Assembly: GCF_000276665.1 (NCBI RefSeq)
Contig: NW_004955434.1
Coordinates: 21,720,260-21,784,259, forward strand
Length of the DNA stretch: 64,000 bases
Origin: Chinchilla lanigera
Lineage: Eukaryota; Chordata; Mammalia; Rodentia; Chinchillidae
Reading direction: 5' to 3'
The notes below the pieces were generated by a model. That model did no database searches and was not told where the DNA came from. It saw only the letters and a list, made by a program, of their open reading frames with translations. The translations under genes were made by a program, and so were the position numbers. Shown here in pieces: positions 43,961 through 54,980 of this stretch (positions are counted from its first letter, which is position 1; the number at the start of each line of letters is the position of its first letter).

Positions 43961-45025
43961 TTTTGCCCCAGATGGCTCACTTGAGATGTTAGTAAGAATT
44001 GCCTCCTCAGTACTCTATAGCTGTGACGAGGAGGAGGCCAAGGAGAGAAAACAAACTGACCGAGAAAAAGCAGCTGCTTTCGCTGCACCACTAAGAGAAA
44101 CAGATCCCAAGTCTGATTCCCAGGGCTCCAAGAAGAACTCGACAACTGCATTCATCTGCTACCACTGTTAAAAGCCAGGCCACCTCAAGAGGAACTGCCC
44201 TAAGAGGCCCCATGGGCCATGCCCTGGATGCAAAGGAGACCACTGGAGATCGGTCTGCCCTCTGAGGTGGAGGCCCCAGAGCTTAGACCCATGCTACCAG
44301 TTAGTCCAACAGGAATGAGGGGGCCTGGGGTATACTCTGCCTTCTCCCTCTGGCCAGACCGTCATCTCCATCGAGGAGTCCTGGGTAATCATGACTATGG
44401 AGGAACAAGAAAACAGCCTGTTGCTGGACACAGGTGCAAGTCTCTTGGTCCTTCTTTTCAATCCTGGCCTTCCTTCCAGCCGTCATACTTCAGTGAAAGG
44501 AGTCACTGGTGAGGAGGTAATATGCTATTTTTCACAGCCCTTAGGCTGTAACTACTTGTTAGATCCTTCTTGTGTATATCTGTCTTCCTGAGAAACCACT
44601 TTGAAGATACCATGTATTACAGCAGCCATTGATATTTTCTTACTAATCTGTCCATAACTCTGTAATGTTTGTATTGTTCCTATGCTATTTCATAAATGGA
44701 TGTATGTTTATTACTATATGTTTTCTACAGCAACCATTGAGAATAGTCAATGAATATTCAACTGGTCACTCATGTATAGCTCTGTTTATTTTCTTTAGAA
44801 ACCACTTTGAAGATACCAAAGTATAGTACAACAGCCATTGATAATAACCTACCACTTTTGTCTGTAACTCAGTATTATTTGTCTATTTGTTTTCCTGAGA
44901 CACTATCTTGTAGATAACAATATGCAAAACAACAACCATTGATAATTTCCTACCACTTTGTCTGTAATTCGGTAAGCCCTCCTATTACTATGTTATCCTT
45001 CTTTTACTCTTTAAAATAAAAAAAA
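43961..45025 (+). pseudogene. ERV1-type gag-pro fragment, probable L1-made retrocopy
   Basis: An old class I (gammaretrovirus-like) endogenous retrovirus fragment. One frame runs from about 43962 to 44588 and covers the gag C-terminus and protease. In order: the end of capsid with a charged EEEAKERKQ stretch; a first CCHC knuckle (CYHC...GH....C) broken by TAA at 44169-44171; a second knuckle (CPGC...H....C); an in-frame TGA at 44316-44318; and the protease start with active-site DTGA at 44427-44438. Frame stops follow at about 44589. There is no reverse transcriptase, envelope or LTR. The block is flanked by AACTTGGATCA at 43950-43960 and 45028-45038 and ends in an A-run, which points to L1-mediated insertion of an RNA and not integrase. 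It is non-functional. Confidence 0.75.
44584..44985 (+). repeat. Degenerate ~100-bp tandem repeat, 3-4 units
   Basis: Units begin at about 44584, 44790 and 44890, each with GAAACCACTTTGAAGATAC or a variant, then ACAGCCATTGATA, then TGTCTGTAACTC. A decayed unit is visible at about 44719-44745. It lies inside the ERV-derived insertion, between the protease frame and the A-tail. Confidence 0.7.
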
Positions 45026-45129
45026 AAAACTTGGATCAGAATTTAGATAAGATGTACACATTGACACGGGTTGTTTCTCAAGTCTGTGTCTGCGAGTTTC
45101 TCCCCCATCTTTTGCGTTGTTTAAGAAGC

Positions 45130-46757
45130 TGGGTGCAGGACGTAGCGGGGCACACTGCAATCCCAGGTCCTCGTGAGCCTGGAAGAAAAGGCTGAAGAGT
45201 TCAGGGCCGGTCGGGCAACACAGCCAGATTCTACCATCAGCCCCAAAGAGAAAAGCAATCGAACTGCTCCGAATAACCTGGATTTGATTCCCGGCATCTG
45301 TCTCCGCGGTGTGCTTTCTCCTGCTCCCTGTAGCCTTGCTGCTGAGAGAGCTTCGCAGACAGGAGGCCTGCATCGGGGGCTGGTTACAAATGCAGAGTCG
45401 TGGACGCCTCTGAATCTGCTGAAGCAGAATCTGCATTTTTAACACCCAGCGACATCTGCGCGTGACTCTGCGCTGTGAACTGGCAGTGAGAGGCGCAGTG
45501 CTCATGTCGCTGAGGCTCTTTTTGGACTGTTCTTTAATTTTGTGGTGAGGCTGTGGGGGCGCTGAGCTGCACGCTGTCTCTCGGCCTCGCCCATGTGCTC
45601 GCGGCCGGCGCCTGCAGCTCCTAGCTCAGGCCTCTGTGGGTGTAGCGCCCCCCAGCGGTGCTGTGTGCCCCCGCCTGCGTGCTCTCTTCCCACCTGGCTT
45701 TCATCTATCTCCCCTGGCCTCAGGAGTCACGACCCTCTGTAATCCCGACTCCTCCTTAACCTCCTACATTGCCTTTCCAGCTGCCACGACGGGTTTTTTC
45801 CAGACAGCCTGCCCCGAGAACTCAGTAAGTCCAACCTGTCATTCTTTTCCTCCTTTTCTTCCCTTTGGGAGGGACCTGTTTTCTGTTCACTCAGCCTGCG
45901 CTCTCGGAAGTCATCTTCTATTTTTTCCTACTCTCTCACATGGTACTGTCTAGTTTGTAGCTCAGCTGTGTCCGTTTCCTTGCATCAGTCAGCTGTTAAG
46001 CCGTGCTGGGTAAGAAGCAAGCCCCTGCGTGCACTGGTGCACAGCACAAAGTGCTCGTTTTGTTCGTGTTTTGTGCCAGCTGTGGGTTGACTGTGCTTCT
46101 GACCCACTTCATGTGCTTTCCTCGTGCGAGGGCCTAGATCAAAGGACAGCCCCAGTTTGAGACACAGCAGAGGAAGAAAGGATGGCAAAACCGGGGAGAG
46201 CGTTCAAAGCCTGTGTGCAGTGACGGTGTGAGTCAGTTCATGGACATTCACGGGCCGTAGAAGACAGGAAAGTGAAGCTCTCTCAGGGTGGATGTGGGCC
46301 TGGCCTCTCTGCTTCCTGTTTTTATGCCTACCCCTCCCTTCAGCCGCGGGGTGTGCTAATGGCTCGTGTGCATGCCTTGCTAGACTAAGCGCCATGCGGC
46401 CAAGAGAATCTATTGGTCTTCGTGTTATTGAGCGCTTAACATGCAACACTGCACAAACAGATGCTCAAACGTTGCAGTGTCTTTCCAGTGGATTGCAGAG
46501 TGCGTGCAAATGTCTAGAGTCAGTCGTACAGCCTGTCACCACTCCCGCGTTCTGTCTCCACTGCCTCTCGTTTCAATTTCCTTGACTGCTGCCTTAAGCT
46601 TCACTTTCCCTGGCTTAGAACCCAGTTCCTCAGAGGAGAGTTCCCTGACACCTGCTGCTGCGGCTGTGGTGCTGTGCGTCTTCCGTGCCTGTGGCACAGA
46701 TCTGGTTATGTATGCATTCATTCGATTTCTAACTTTCACCCTGGACTGCATGTTCCT
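45130..46757. other. Intergenic, mostly unassigned
   Basis: A very degenerate B1-like piece at 45130-45235. The rest is moderately GC-rich with no supported gene. Confidence 0.45.
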
Positions 46758-46915
46758 TTTTTTTTTTTTTTTTGAGAGAGGGTCTCGCCATGTAACGCAG
46801 GCTGACTTTGAATTTCCCTATGTAGCTCAAGTTGGCCTTGAACTCATGGTGATCCTCCTGCCTCAGCCTCCTGACTGCTGGGATTACCGGCGTGTGCCAC
46901 TGCGCCTGGTTTAGA
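46758..46915 (-). mobile_element. B1 SINE
   Basis: T17 then TTGAGAGAGGGTCTCGCC to GCCACTGCGCCTGG. Confidence 0.9.
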
Positions 46916-47124
46916 CTTGTGTTCTTTGATGGTGGAGACAGCCTCTGTTTTGCCCAGCAGTTTACCCTTGGCACCCAGAGAAGTGATTGACATGGGGCAA
47001 GTATTCAATAGTTGTAATGAACGATGATGCTTTGGCCATGCCCAAATCGCCTCTCGGTTGGATTACTGAAAGGCCCTATCAGTCATTTTTGATATTTAAC
47101 TCATCCTTTTGCTGTCAGCATTTT

Positions 47125-47208
47125 CTTCTTTTTTCTTTTCTTTTTTTTTGGTTTTTCTGCGGTACCGGGAACCGAACTCACGACTTTGCACTTGCCAGGC
47201 AGGTGCTT
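47125..47208 (-). mobile_element. ID SINE
   Basis: GCGGTACCGGGAACCGAACT, GCCAGGCAGGTGCTTG; 5' part missing. Confidence 0.85.
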
Positions 47209-47389
47209 GTAGAATTCCCTCCCTTCAGGGCCCTGCTGTTGGAGTACTATTCAGCTGGTAACTAAGTTCCTAGACCACCTCCTCTGCTGAGCCTCCCATG
47301 ACTCTCAGATGAGAGTTGGGCCCAGAACTGAAAAGCTGAAAAATAAAACATATTTTTCAATTTCCATTATAGAATGTTTTAAAGCCAAA

Positions 47390-47560
47390 GTAGCTGGACA
47401 TGGTGGGGCACACCTGTAATCCCAGCACTTGGGAGGCTGAGGCAGGAGGACTGCTTCAAGTTTGAAGCCAGCCTGGGCTACATAGTGAGTTCAAGACCTG
47501 CCTGAACTGCATAGTGAGACCCTGTCTCAAAAAACCTTAATTAATTAATTAAAAATAAAA
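47390..47560 (+). mobile_element. B1 SINE
   Basis: AGCTGGACATGGTGGGGCAC, internal duplication, CTGTCTCAAAAAACC, (TTAA)n end. Confidence 0.9.
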
Positions 47561-47647
47561 AGTCAGAGTTCTTCTGAAGAAGGTCATCCAGTTGAGACCA
47601 GAACAGTTGGACAGGTGAGTAATCATAGAGGTCTTGGCTATTTATGT

Positions 47648-47731
47648 CTTTTTGAGACAGGGTCTCGCTGTGCAGTCCAGGCTGGCCTTGAGCTCACTTT
47701 GTAGCCCAGGCTGCCTCGAACTTGGGTGTTG
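47648..47731 (-). mobile_element. B1 SINE, 3' part
   Basis: TTTTTGAGACAGGGTCTCGC to TGTAGCCCAGGCTGCCTC, abutting the inverted-pair repeat. Confidence 0.8.
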
Positions 47732-47856
47732 GCTTTTAGCAGCAGGGACTCTTCGTTGTTGTCACCTTTCTTTTTTACTCCTGAGGACGCACAACCAGAA
47801 AGCAGAGCTTCCTGTCTGCAGAGGCAAAGGGCCAAGGTCTCCACGGGAGGAAAAGT
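47732..47856 (-). repeat. Unassigned repeat, antisense copy of inverted pair
   Basis: Reverse complement shows GACCTTGGCCCTTTGCCTCT, CTTTCTGGTTGTGC, AAGAAAGGTGACAACAACG, CCTGCTGCTAAAAGC, collinear with 43171-43315 but about 23 bp shorter before the last block. Confidence 0.6.
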
Positions 47857-48254
47857 ATTCACTGATCTTTCTGTTATTCAGCATCTAATGTGGAACCTTG
47901 AACAAAGATGCTCACAAAATCGTTCTCTCTTTGCAAACTACAGTTACAGTAACGCCTCCTCTGACCTACCCAGAAGCGGCAAACAAAACTCACCAGGACA
48001 AAGCTCGTGCCCTTCAGGCACAGGCCGAGCTTCAGCTTGACAGTCCACTGACCTTTCCACACCCAGTCCAAAGACTGTGGTTTTCCAGTGCGGGTAACAG
48101 AGAAGCGCTTCTGGACAGAGGCCCACCGACAAGCAGAGAGCGGCCCCTGAGGGCCCGTGAGCGAACGGGGGCACCTTCCCGCAGTGGCGGTGGCGGCTTC
48201 CCTGATAAGGACTCACTGCCCACAGCTCTTGCTCTCAACTTTTTGTTTTCCTTT

Positions 48255-48330
48255 TGGCGCTGGGGGTTGAACCCAGGGCCTTGTGGGTGTTGAGCACATC
48301 TCTGTCAGTGAGCTACACTCCCAGTCCTCT
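48255..48330 (-). mobile_element. ID SINE, older type
   Basis: CTGGGGGTTGAACCCAGGGC, GTGAGCTACACTCCCAGTCC; its 3' half is part of the local duplication. Confidence 0.7.
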
Positions 48331-48469
48331 CCTTTTCCAAGCCTGAAGCTTCAGATTAAAAACAAACAAACAAACAAACAAACAGGTTCTTGCTTGCGTC
48401 CTTGTGAGCTGGAGGGCGGGGGCTGACTCTGGGCCCTGTTTTCCAGTGACAGGACTGAGGGAAGGGTGA
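48287..48469 (+). repeat. Local duplication, source copy
   Basis: A 183-bp segment starting in an antisense ID remnant (GAGCACATCTCTGTCAGTGA), including (AAAC)n and GAGCTGGAGGGCGGGGGCTG, ending ACTGAGGGAAGGGTGA. It is repeated at 49352-49530. Confidence 0.85.
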
Positions 48470-49147
48470 CGTCTCTGCGGAGCCCTATCCTCTCCTTTTC
48501 TTGGTGGCAGCAGCAGTCCTGGCTTTGGATTTGGGGGAAGCCAGGTGTGCGCTCCACCGTGACATTCTGCTTCACACAGTAGTTCTCAGACCTGAGCGAG
48601 AGTCAGAGCGCGTTGACCTCGTGTGCCGCCGGACTGCAGGCCTCCACCCCAGTGTCTGACGCAGGAGGTCCAGGGTGGGCCCCGGATGGTTTGCATTTCT
48701 GAAAAGCCCCAGCTGATATCGCTGCCTCTGCTCTGGCCTGGAGAATCACTGGCCTGAACAGGGCCTCTCGGGCGTGACCGGAGTGAAAGCTCTGGCAAAA
48801 TGGAAAGTCAGGAAATTTCATCCTTGGGCAAGCACTTCTTGCTTCATTTGCTCAAGTGCCTGAAAACTTTTTATCCACTGAAGATTTCGTGACTTGATAA
48901 TTTCCACTTGTGGAACCAGAGAAACTGCATATTTACCAGCAGACAGTCGCGCTCTGGCTTTCTTTCCGGGGTTGTTCCCTATAACCTGGTCTCTCACGGA
49001 TCTGTATCAGTGACTCATATTTAGACCAGGGGCAACATAAATAAACTCACCATCAGAAATTTGCCTTGTGCCTTGAGCTGGCCTGTTGCCACACCCTGAG
49101 CTCGGAACAAGCTCTATTCATACTAGAAATCAAAATTTTGAGAGTTC
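48470..49147. other. Intergenic, unassigned
   Basis: No repeat or gene recognised between the two copies of the local duplication. Confidence 0.45.
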
Positions 49148-49262
49148 GGGGCTGGGGATTTAGCTCAGCGGCACAGCGCCTGCCTGGCAAGCGCAAGGTC
49201 GCAAGTCCGATTCCTGGTACTGGGGAAAAAAACCAAAAAAACAAAACCAAAAAAAAAATTTT
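49148..49262 (+). mobile_element. ID SINE
   Basis: GGGGCTGGGGATTTAGCTCA, GTCCGATTCCTGGTACTG, A/C-rich tail. TTTTGAGAGTT flanks both sides as a target-site duplication. Confidence 0.92.
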
Positions 49263-49351
49263 TGAGAGTTGTTGCTAAGGCATCATACTATTAATATCCA
49301 GCAATTTAAAATTGCTGGGTTATATAATGATGTGACGAGCATGCCGAGCTT

Positions 49352-49530
49352 GTGCTGAGCACATCTCTGTCAGTGAGCTACACTCCCAGTCCTCTCCTTT
49401 TCCAAGCCTGAAGCTTCAGACTAAAAACAAACAAGCAGATTCTTGCTGGCGTCCTGGTTCCCTGTGAGCTGGAGGGCGGGGGCTGACTCTGAGCCACTGT
49501 TTTCCGGTGACAGGACTGAGGGAAGGGTGA
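49352..49530 (+). repeat. Local duplication, inserted copy
   Basis: Near-identical to 48287-48469 in the same orientation, with a shorter (AAAC)n. The segment around it is bracketed by the 13-mer TTATATAATGATG at 49320-49332 and 49559-49571. Confidence 0.85.
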
Positions 49531-49601
49531 ATTAGAATGAAATTCTTCATATAATGAATTATATAATGATGGGCTCTAATCTTAATAAGTTATGGCTGTT
49601 C

Positions 49602-49666
49602 GCCTGCCTGGCAAGCACAACGTCCTGAGTTCGATTCCCGGGGCCAGAAAAAAACAAACAAACAAA
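49602..49666 (+). mobile_element. 5'-truncated ID SINE with 18-bp target-site duplication
   Basis: Only the 3' half of ID (GCCTGCCTGGCAAGCACAAC onward) and its tail, between perfect copies of AATAAGTTATGGCTGTTC at 49584-49601 and 49667-49684. Confidence 0.93.
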
Positions 49667-49684
49667 AATAAGTTATGGCTGTTC

Positions 49685-50084
49685 AAAAAGTTTTCACGTC
49701 AGAACATTTCTTACCACAGTCACAAGAAGACTGGTGTCTTAGGAGGCATCTGCCTTTGGTCCTCGCTGTCCCTGCCCAATGGCCTGGTGGCTGAAGCTCT
49801 CACTGCCGTGTGCAGCTGTAACGGGAAAGAAGGACGGCAGAGAGGAGCTGAGGCAGAACATGCCGCGTTGGTGTATTGGTTATTTGAAGCTGAAATCTCC
49901 CGAGGAAGTGTAGCTTCAGAAGGGCCACTTCGCCTGACTGGCGCTGCATCCAGAAAGCCCCGTGGCCTCTTCTGGGGAGGGGCTGGGGTGTGGCTCAGTA
50001 CAGCAGTGATTGCCGCAGAGGCACAGGCCCTGGGTGTCGTCCCAGCTCAATGAAAGGAGAGTGAAAAGGTTCTTCGGGGAAAGA
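49685..50084. other. Intergenic, unassigned
   Basis: A degenerate ID-like stretch at 49978-50052 (GGGGCTGGGGTGTGGCTCAG). No gene. Confidence 0.5.
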
Positions 50085-53000
50085 TCTCTTTTTTATTTTA
50101 AAGAGAAAAAACTACCAAAATTTCAAGTTACTCAGAGTACAAGATGTCAGCATTTAATTGTCCAAACAATATAAGCACAAATCATTCTTTTTAACGAACT
50201 AAGAGAAATTAGTAGTGTAACTATCTTAACTATATTTTATATATATATCTTTTGCTTTTCCTTTCTTTCTTTTCTCCATTCCCCCATCCCAGTTTCTCTT
50301 CCCTTTTGAAGTTTCTTTCCATTTTACAATATCTGTTTTACATTTTGGATCTTATTTACTCTTTCAGCTTCTCACACTAGGGAGACGTACGATGTTTACA
50401 CATGTGAGTCTGGTTTATTTCACTTAGGAGTATGGTCTCAAATGGTATCCATTTGCCTATAAAAGTCTCCAGCTTATCCTCTTTATGGCTGAATAGTACT
50501 CCATTATATAAAAAGACCACATCTTTTTTATCCATTACTCAGTTGATGGGCATTTGGGTTGTTTCCAAGATCTACCTATTACACATTGTGCTGCTGTAAA
50601 CACAGGGGCACATCTATCACTGTGGAACAATGTTTTGAATTCTTCTGGGAAGTTGCCCAGGAGGGGAATCGCTGGGTCAAATGGGACCTCCAAGCCCATG
50701 TTTTGGAGGAATCTCCACACTGATTTCCACAGTGGTTTCACCAGTCTGCACTCCCACCAACAGTGGAGAAGGGTTCCTTATCCCCCACAGCCCCTCCAGC
50801 ATTTGTTATTCATTGATTTCTTGATGATAGCCATTCTTTCCAGGGTGAGATGGAATCTCAATGTTGTTTTAATGAGTATCCCTCAAAGGAGTAATGAAGT
50901 TTAACATTTTTTCTTTTTTCTTTTAAAGATAAAAAAACTGACAAAACAATAACAATGAAGACAAAGTCAAAACAATATTTTTTTCATATATTTATTTGCT
51001 GTTTGTATTTCTTCATCTGGGAAGTGTGCATCCACCTCAGATGCCCGTTTTTGTCTTTAAATTTGGAAGGTCTGACATTTTTGAGTGCTTTATGTGTTCT
51101 TGATAGTAATCCTCTGTCTGAGGAACAGCTGGCAAACATTTTTTCCCTCACGGTATGTTGTCTCTTCACTCTGTTGGTGGTTTCTCTTGAGATCCCAGTT
51201 GTTGATTCTTTGTGATAGTTCCGATGTGACTGGGGTTTTATTCATAAAGTCTTTGCCTACACCAATGTCTTCAAGAGTTTTACCTATTCTATCTTACAGC
51301 ACATTTAATGTTTCTGTTTTAATATTTAGATCTTTGATCTATCTCAAACTTAGTTTAATGGATGGTGAAAGATGTGGGTCCAGTTTTAGTCTTCAGCATG
51401 TGCAGAGCCAGTGTTTACAGCACTGTTTATTAAAGAGGCTGTCTTTCTTCCAGTGAGTGTGTTTGGCACCCTTGTCAAAGATAAGGTGGCTGAGTAGGTC
51501 TGGAGTTGTTTCTGCATCTTCTAATCTGTTCCACCGATCTTTGGTCTGTTTTTTCACCAGTACCATGCTGTTTTTATCACTGTAACTTTTAGTATAATTT
51601 CAAGTCAGGGACTGTGATGCCCCCTGCCTTGCTCTTGTTGCATAGAATTGCCTTTGCTACTTTAGGTCTCTTCTGGTTACAAGTGAATTTTGGGATTGTT
51701 TTCTTTAATTTTGATTGGAACTCATTAAATCTATGTAACAGTTTTGGAAGGATGGCCATTTTCACTATATTGGTTCTTCCTACCCAAGAGCGAGGGATAT
51801 CTTTCCATTTTCTGATATCTGCTTCAATCTTGTTTTAAAGAGTACTCTAGTTTTCAATGTTGAGATCTTTTATATCTTCTGTTAGATTGATTCCTAGGTA
51901 TTTCTTTTTTTTGTTGGATGCTGTTATGAGAGGTGTTATTTCCCCTGATTTCTCTCTCAGTGAGTTTGTTATTGGTGTACAGGAAGGTTATGCATTTTCG
52001 AGTGTTAACTTTGTATCCAGCTATGCTACTAAATTTGCTTATTAAATCTAGCAGGTCTTTAGTGGAGTTTTTCAGATCTTCTATGTAGAGTATCATGTCA
52101 TTGCAAATAATGATACTCTAACTTCTTCCTTTCCTATCACTTCCTTTTATTTCTTTCTCTTGTCTAATTGCTCTGGCTAAAGTTACCAGGACTATGTTGA
52201 ATAACAACAGTGGAAAGAGTGGACATTTTTGTCTCGTTCCTGATTTTAGAGAGAAAGCTTTCAGTTTTTGTCTACTTAGTATGATGTTGGCTGTTAGTCA
52301 TAGGTGGCTTTTATCAAGGTAATACTTGCTCCCAGGAGTGAATTTGGGAGCATTGCTTCCCATTCAATTTCATTAAAGAGTTTGAGAAGTATTGATGTTG
52401 AATCTTCTCTAAATTTCTTGTGAATTCAGCAGTGAATCTGTCAGGACCTGGGCTTTTCTTTGTTGGTATGTTTTTAATTACATCTTTGATTTCATTGGTT
52501 GATATTGATTTATTTAGGAATTTTATATCTACTTGATTCAGCTTTGGTAATCCATATGTATCTAGGCATCTGTCCATTTCTCCTGCATTTTCCATCTTAT
52601 TAGAATACAAGTTTTTCAAAGCAGATGTAGATGATTTTCTGGATTTCTGCAGGGTTCATTGCGATTTCACTCTTTTCATTCCCAATTGCATGGATTTGAG
52701 TCTTTTCTTTCCTTTTTTTTTTTTTGATAAGGATTTGTTGATTTTATTTAATCTTTCAATGAACCAGCTCTTTGATTGATTGATTCTTTGTATTGTTTTT
52801 TAGTTTCCAATGCATTAATTTTTGCTCTGGTCTTTATAATTTCCTCTCTCATATGAGCTTTTGCCTTAGCCTGCTCTTCTTTTTCTAGAAGTTTGAGGTT
52901 CACCATTAAGTTGATTATTTGAGCTTGCTCTGTTTTCTGGATGTGAGTACTCACTGCTGCAGATTTCCCTCTCAGGACTGCTTTCATTGTGTCCCATAAG

Positions 53001-54980
53001 TCCTGGTATGTTGTATTGGCATTACTGTTTAATTGCAGAAACTGTCTAATTTCTTTTTAAATTTCACCTGTGACCCATTGTTTGTTCAGGAGGGTGCTGT
53101 TTAATTTTCATTTGTTTATGAAGTTTTTGTGGTTTCTTCTGCCGTTGATTTCCAGTTTCATTGCACTATGGTCTGAGAATATGCATGGGATGATTCCAAT
53201 TCCTTAAGCATGTTGTATGAGCGAGTATATAGTCTACGTCTGCTACAGAGAACATCCCGTGTGCAGCTGAGAAGAATGTTTATTCTGATGTTGTGGGGTG
53301 CAATACTCTAGGCATGTACTAAGTCCATTTGTTCATAAGTTTGGTTCAGTTCTGATATTTCATTGTTGATTTTTTGTCTAGTTGATCTATCTTTTGTGAC
53401 AGTGGCATATTGAGATCCTCCAATACAACTGTATTAGTGCTTATTTGATGTTTCATGCTGTTGATATTTGTTTTATGTAGTTGGGTGCACTGGTATTTGT
53501 TGCATACATATTTATGATTTTTATCTCTTCCTTTTGGATTGTTCCCTTTACAAGGATGTAGTGACCTTCTTTATCTCTCTTAATCAGTCTTGGCTTGGAA
53601 TTCACTTTGCAAATAGAATAGCTACCCCTGCTTTTTTCTGGGTTTCTTTCACATGGAGTATTGTTTTCCATCCTTTGACTTTCAGTCTATGAATTTGTTT
53701 TTGAATTAAATGTGCTTCTCATATGCAGTGTACTATTGGATCTTGCATCTTGATCCATTCTGCCAGTCTATGTCTTTAGGATTGGTAAATTGAGACCATT
53801 AGCATTGATGGTTATAACTGATGTGTTCTGACTTATCTTTGTCATGTTATTTTCCTGTTGTTGACTCCCCGCCTTTTTCCCCTCCCTCTGTTTAATTGTT
53901 TGCCTTGCCTGGTGGATTCCTTCTGTTGGGGTTTATGGAGCTGTAGTCTTTGTTCTCTCTAGAATGTCCTTCAAAACATTTTGCAGTGCTGCTTTGATGG
54001 TCATAAGTTTCCTCAGATGTTCTTTGTCATGGAACTATCTTATTTCTCCATCAACTTTGAAATATAATTTTGTGGGCTACATCAATCTGGCTTGGAGGTT
54101 GTTTTCGTTTAGAGCTTGAAATACTTCTCTGCAAGCTCTCCTTGACTTGAGGGTTTGTGCTGAGAAGTCAGCTGTGGTTCTGATGGGCTTTCCTTTATAG
54201 ATGATTTGTTTCTTTTCCCTAACAGCTTTTAAGATTCTGTTCTTGTGTTGAGTTTCTGGAGTCTTGACTATGATATTCCTGGCTGTAAATATTTCTTTTT
54301 TAACATGGCTGATTGGCGTTCTATATGCTTCACTTATCTGTGTGTCAAATTCTTTTGCTCTACCAGGGATGTGTTCTTCCATGATGTCGGTCAACAGTTT
54401 TTTTTTTTATAACATTTGTTCTATTTCCTGCTTTTTCATTGACTCCAATCCATGTTAAGTTACTCTTCTTTGCCTCATCTAGCAGCTCCTATATTGATTT
54501 CTCACGGTCCCTTGCTATTTTTAAGAAATCTTTCTTTTTGTGATTGCTAACCACAAGCCTATCTTCTATACCTGAGATTCTGTCATCACATTGGCTCATG
54601 CTGTTGTGAATACTTCCAATGTAATTTTTATTCTCCTGGATATCTGTTTGAATCAGCCCTATGGATTCCATTTCTTTCCTATGCTGAGCATTCATGGCTT
54701 CCATCATTTTCTTAAGCTCCTCTATTTTTTTTTTGTCTGTATCTGCTGTAAGATCACTAATTGTGGTTTTCATTGTGAACACCATCTCTGCAGTTATCTA
54801 AGAAATTATTTCAGATGTGATTTTTTTTTCTAGAGCTTCATTCAATTGCTTTGTTGTTATCACTTCAGAGAGGCCAGGTGGGTGGCTTTCAGAGTGTCCC
54901 ACCTCTCTGCCCCCTGGGTTTGCTTTTGGTGAACTGGATGTCTGGGGTTGCATCTTGTTTAAGTGTCTTCTCATTTTCTT
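50085..54980 (-). mobile_element. LINE-1, near full length, antisense
   Basis: Read on the minus strand: ORF1 coiled coil (54489-54785), ORF1 RRM/C-terminal domain (54077-54394, with IIVKTPETQHKNRIL and YKGKPIRTTADFSAQ), then ORF2 from about 53800 down to its C-terminal region at 50535-50741 (PFDPAIPLLGNFPEEFK) and a 3' UTR to about 50085. Several frames remain open over 60-120 codons but both ORFs are broken. It is the most complete L1 in the window. Open frames here belong to L1 and not to host genes. Confidence 0.85.
50915..50986 (-). mobile_element. ~70-bp LINE-1 3' end inserted inside LINE-1
   Basis: Relative to the 42110-42170 copy, the 50-kb L1 has an extra block beginning AAAGATAAAAAAACTGACAA, which is L1 3'-terminal sequence. 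It is bounded by ACATTTTTTC-like repeats. Probable extremely 5'-truncated insertion. Confidence 0.5.

Noticed and set aside
48362..48383. CRISPR-like short repeats
   Set aside because: Simple (AAAC)n; the host is a mammal and there are no spaced direct repeats.
50535..54785. Open frames of 60-120 codons on minus
   Set aside because: They are ORF1 and ORF2 fragments of a decayed LINE-1, not host genes.
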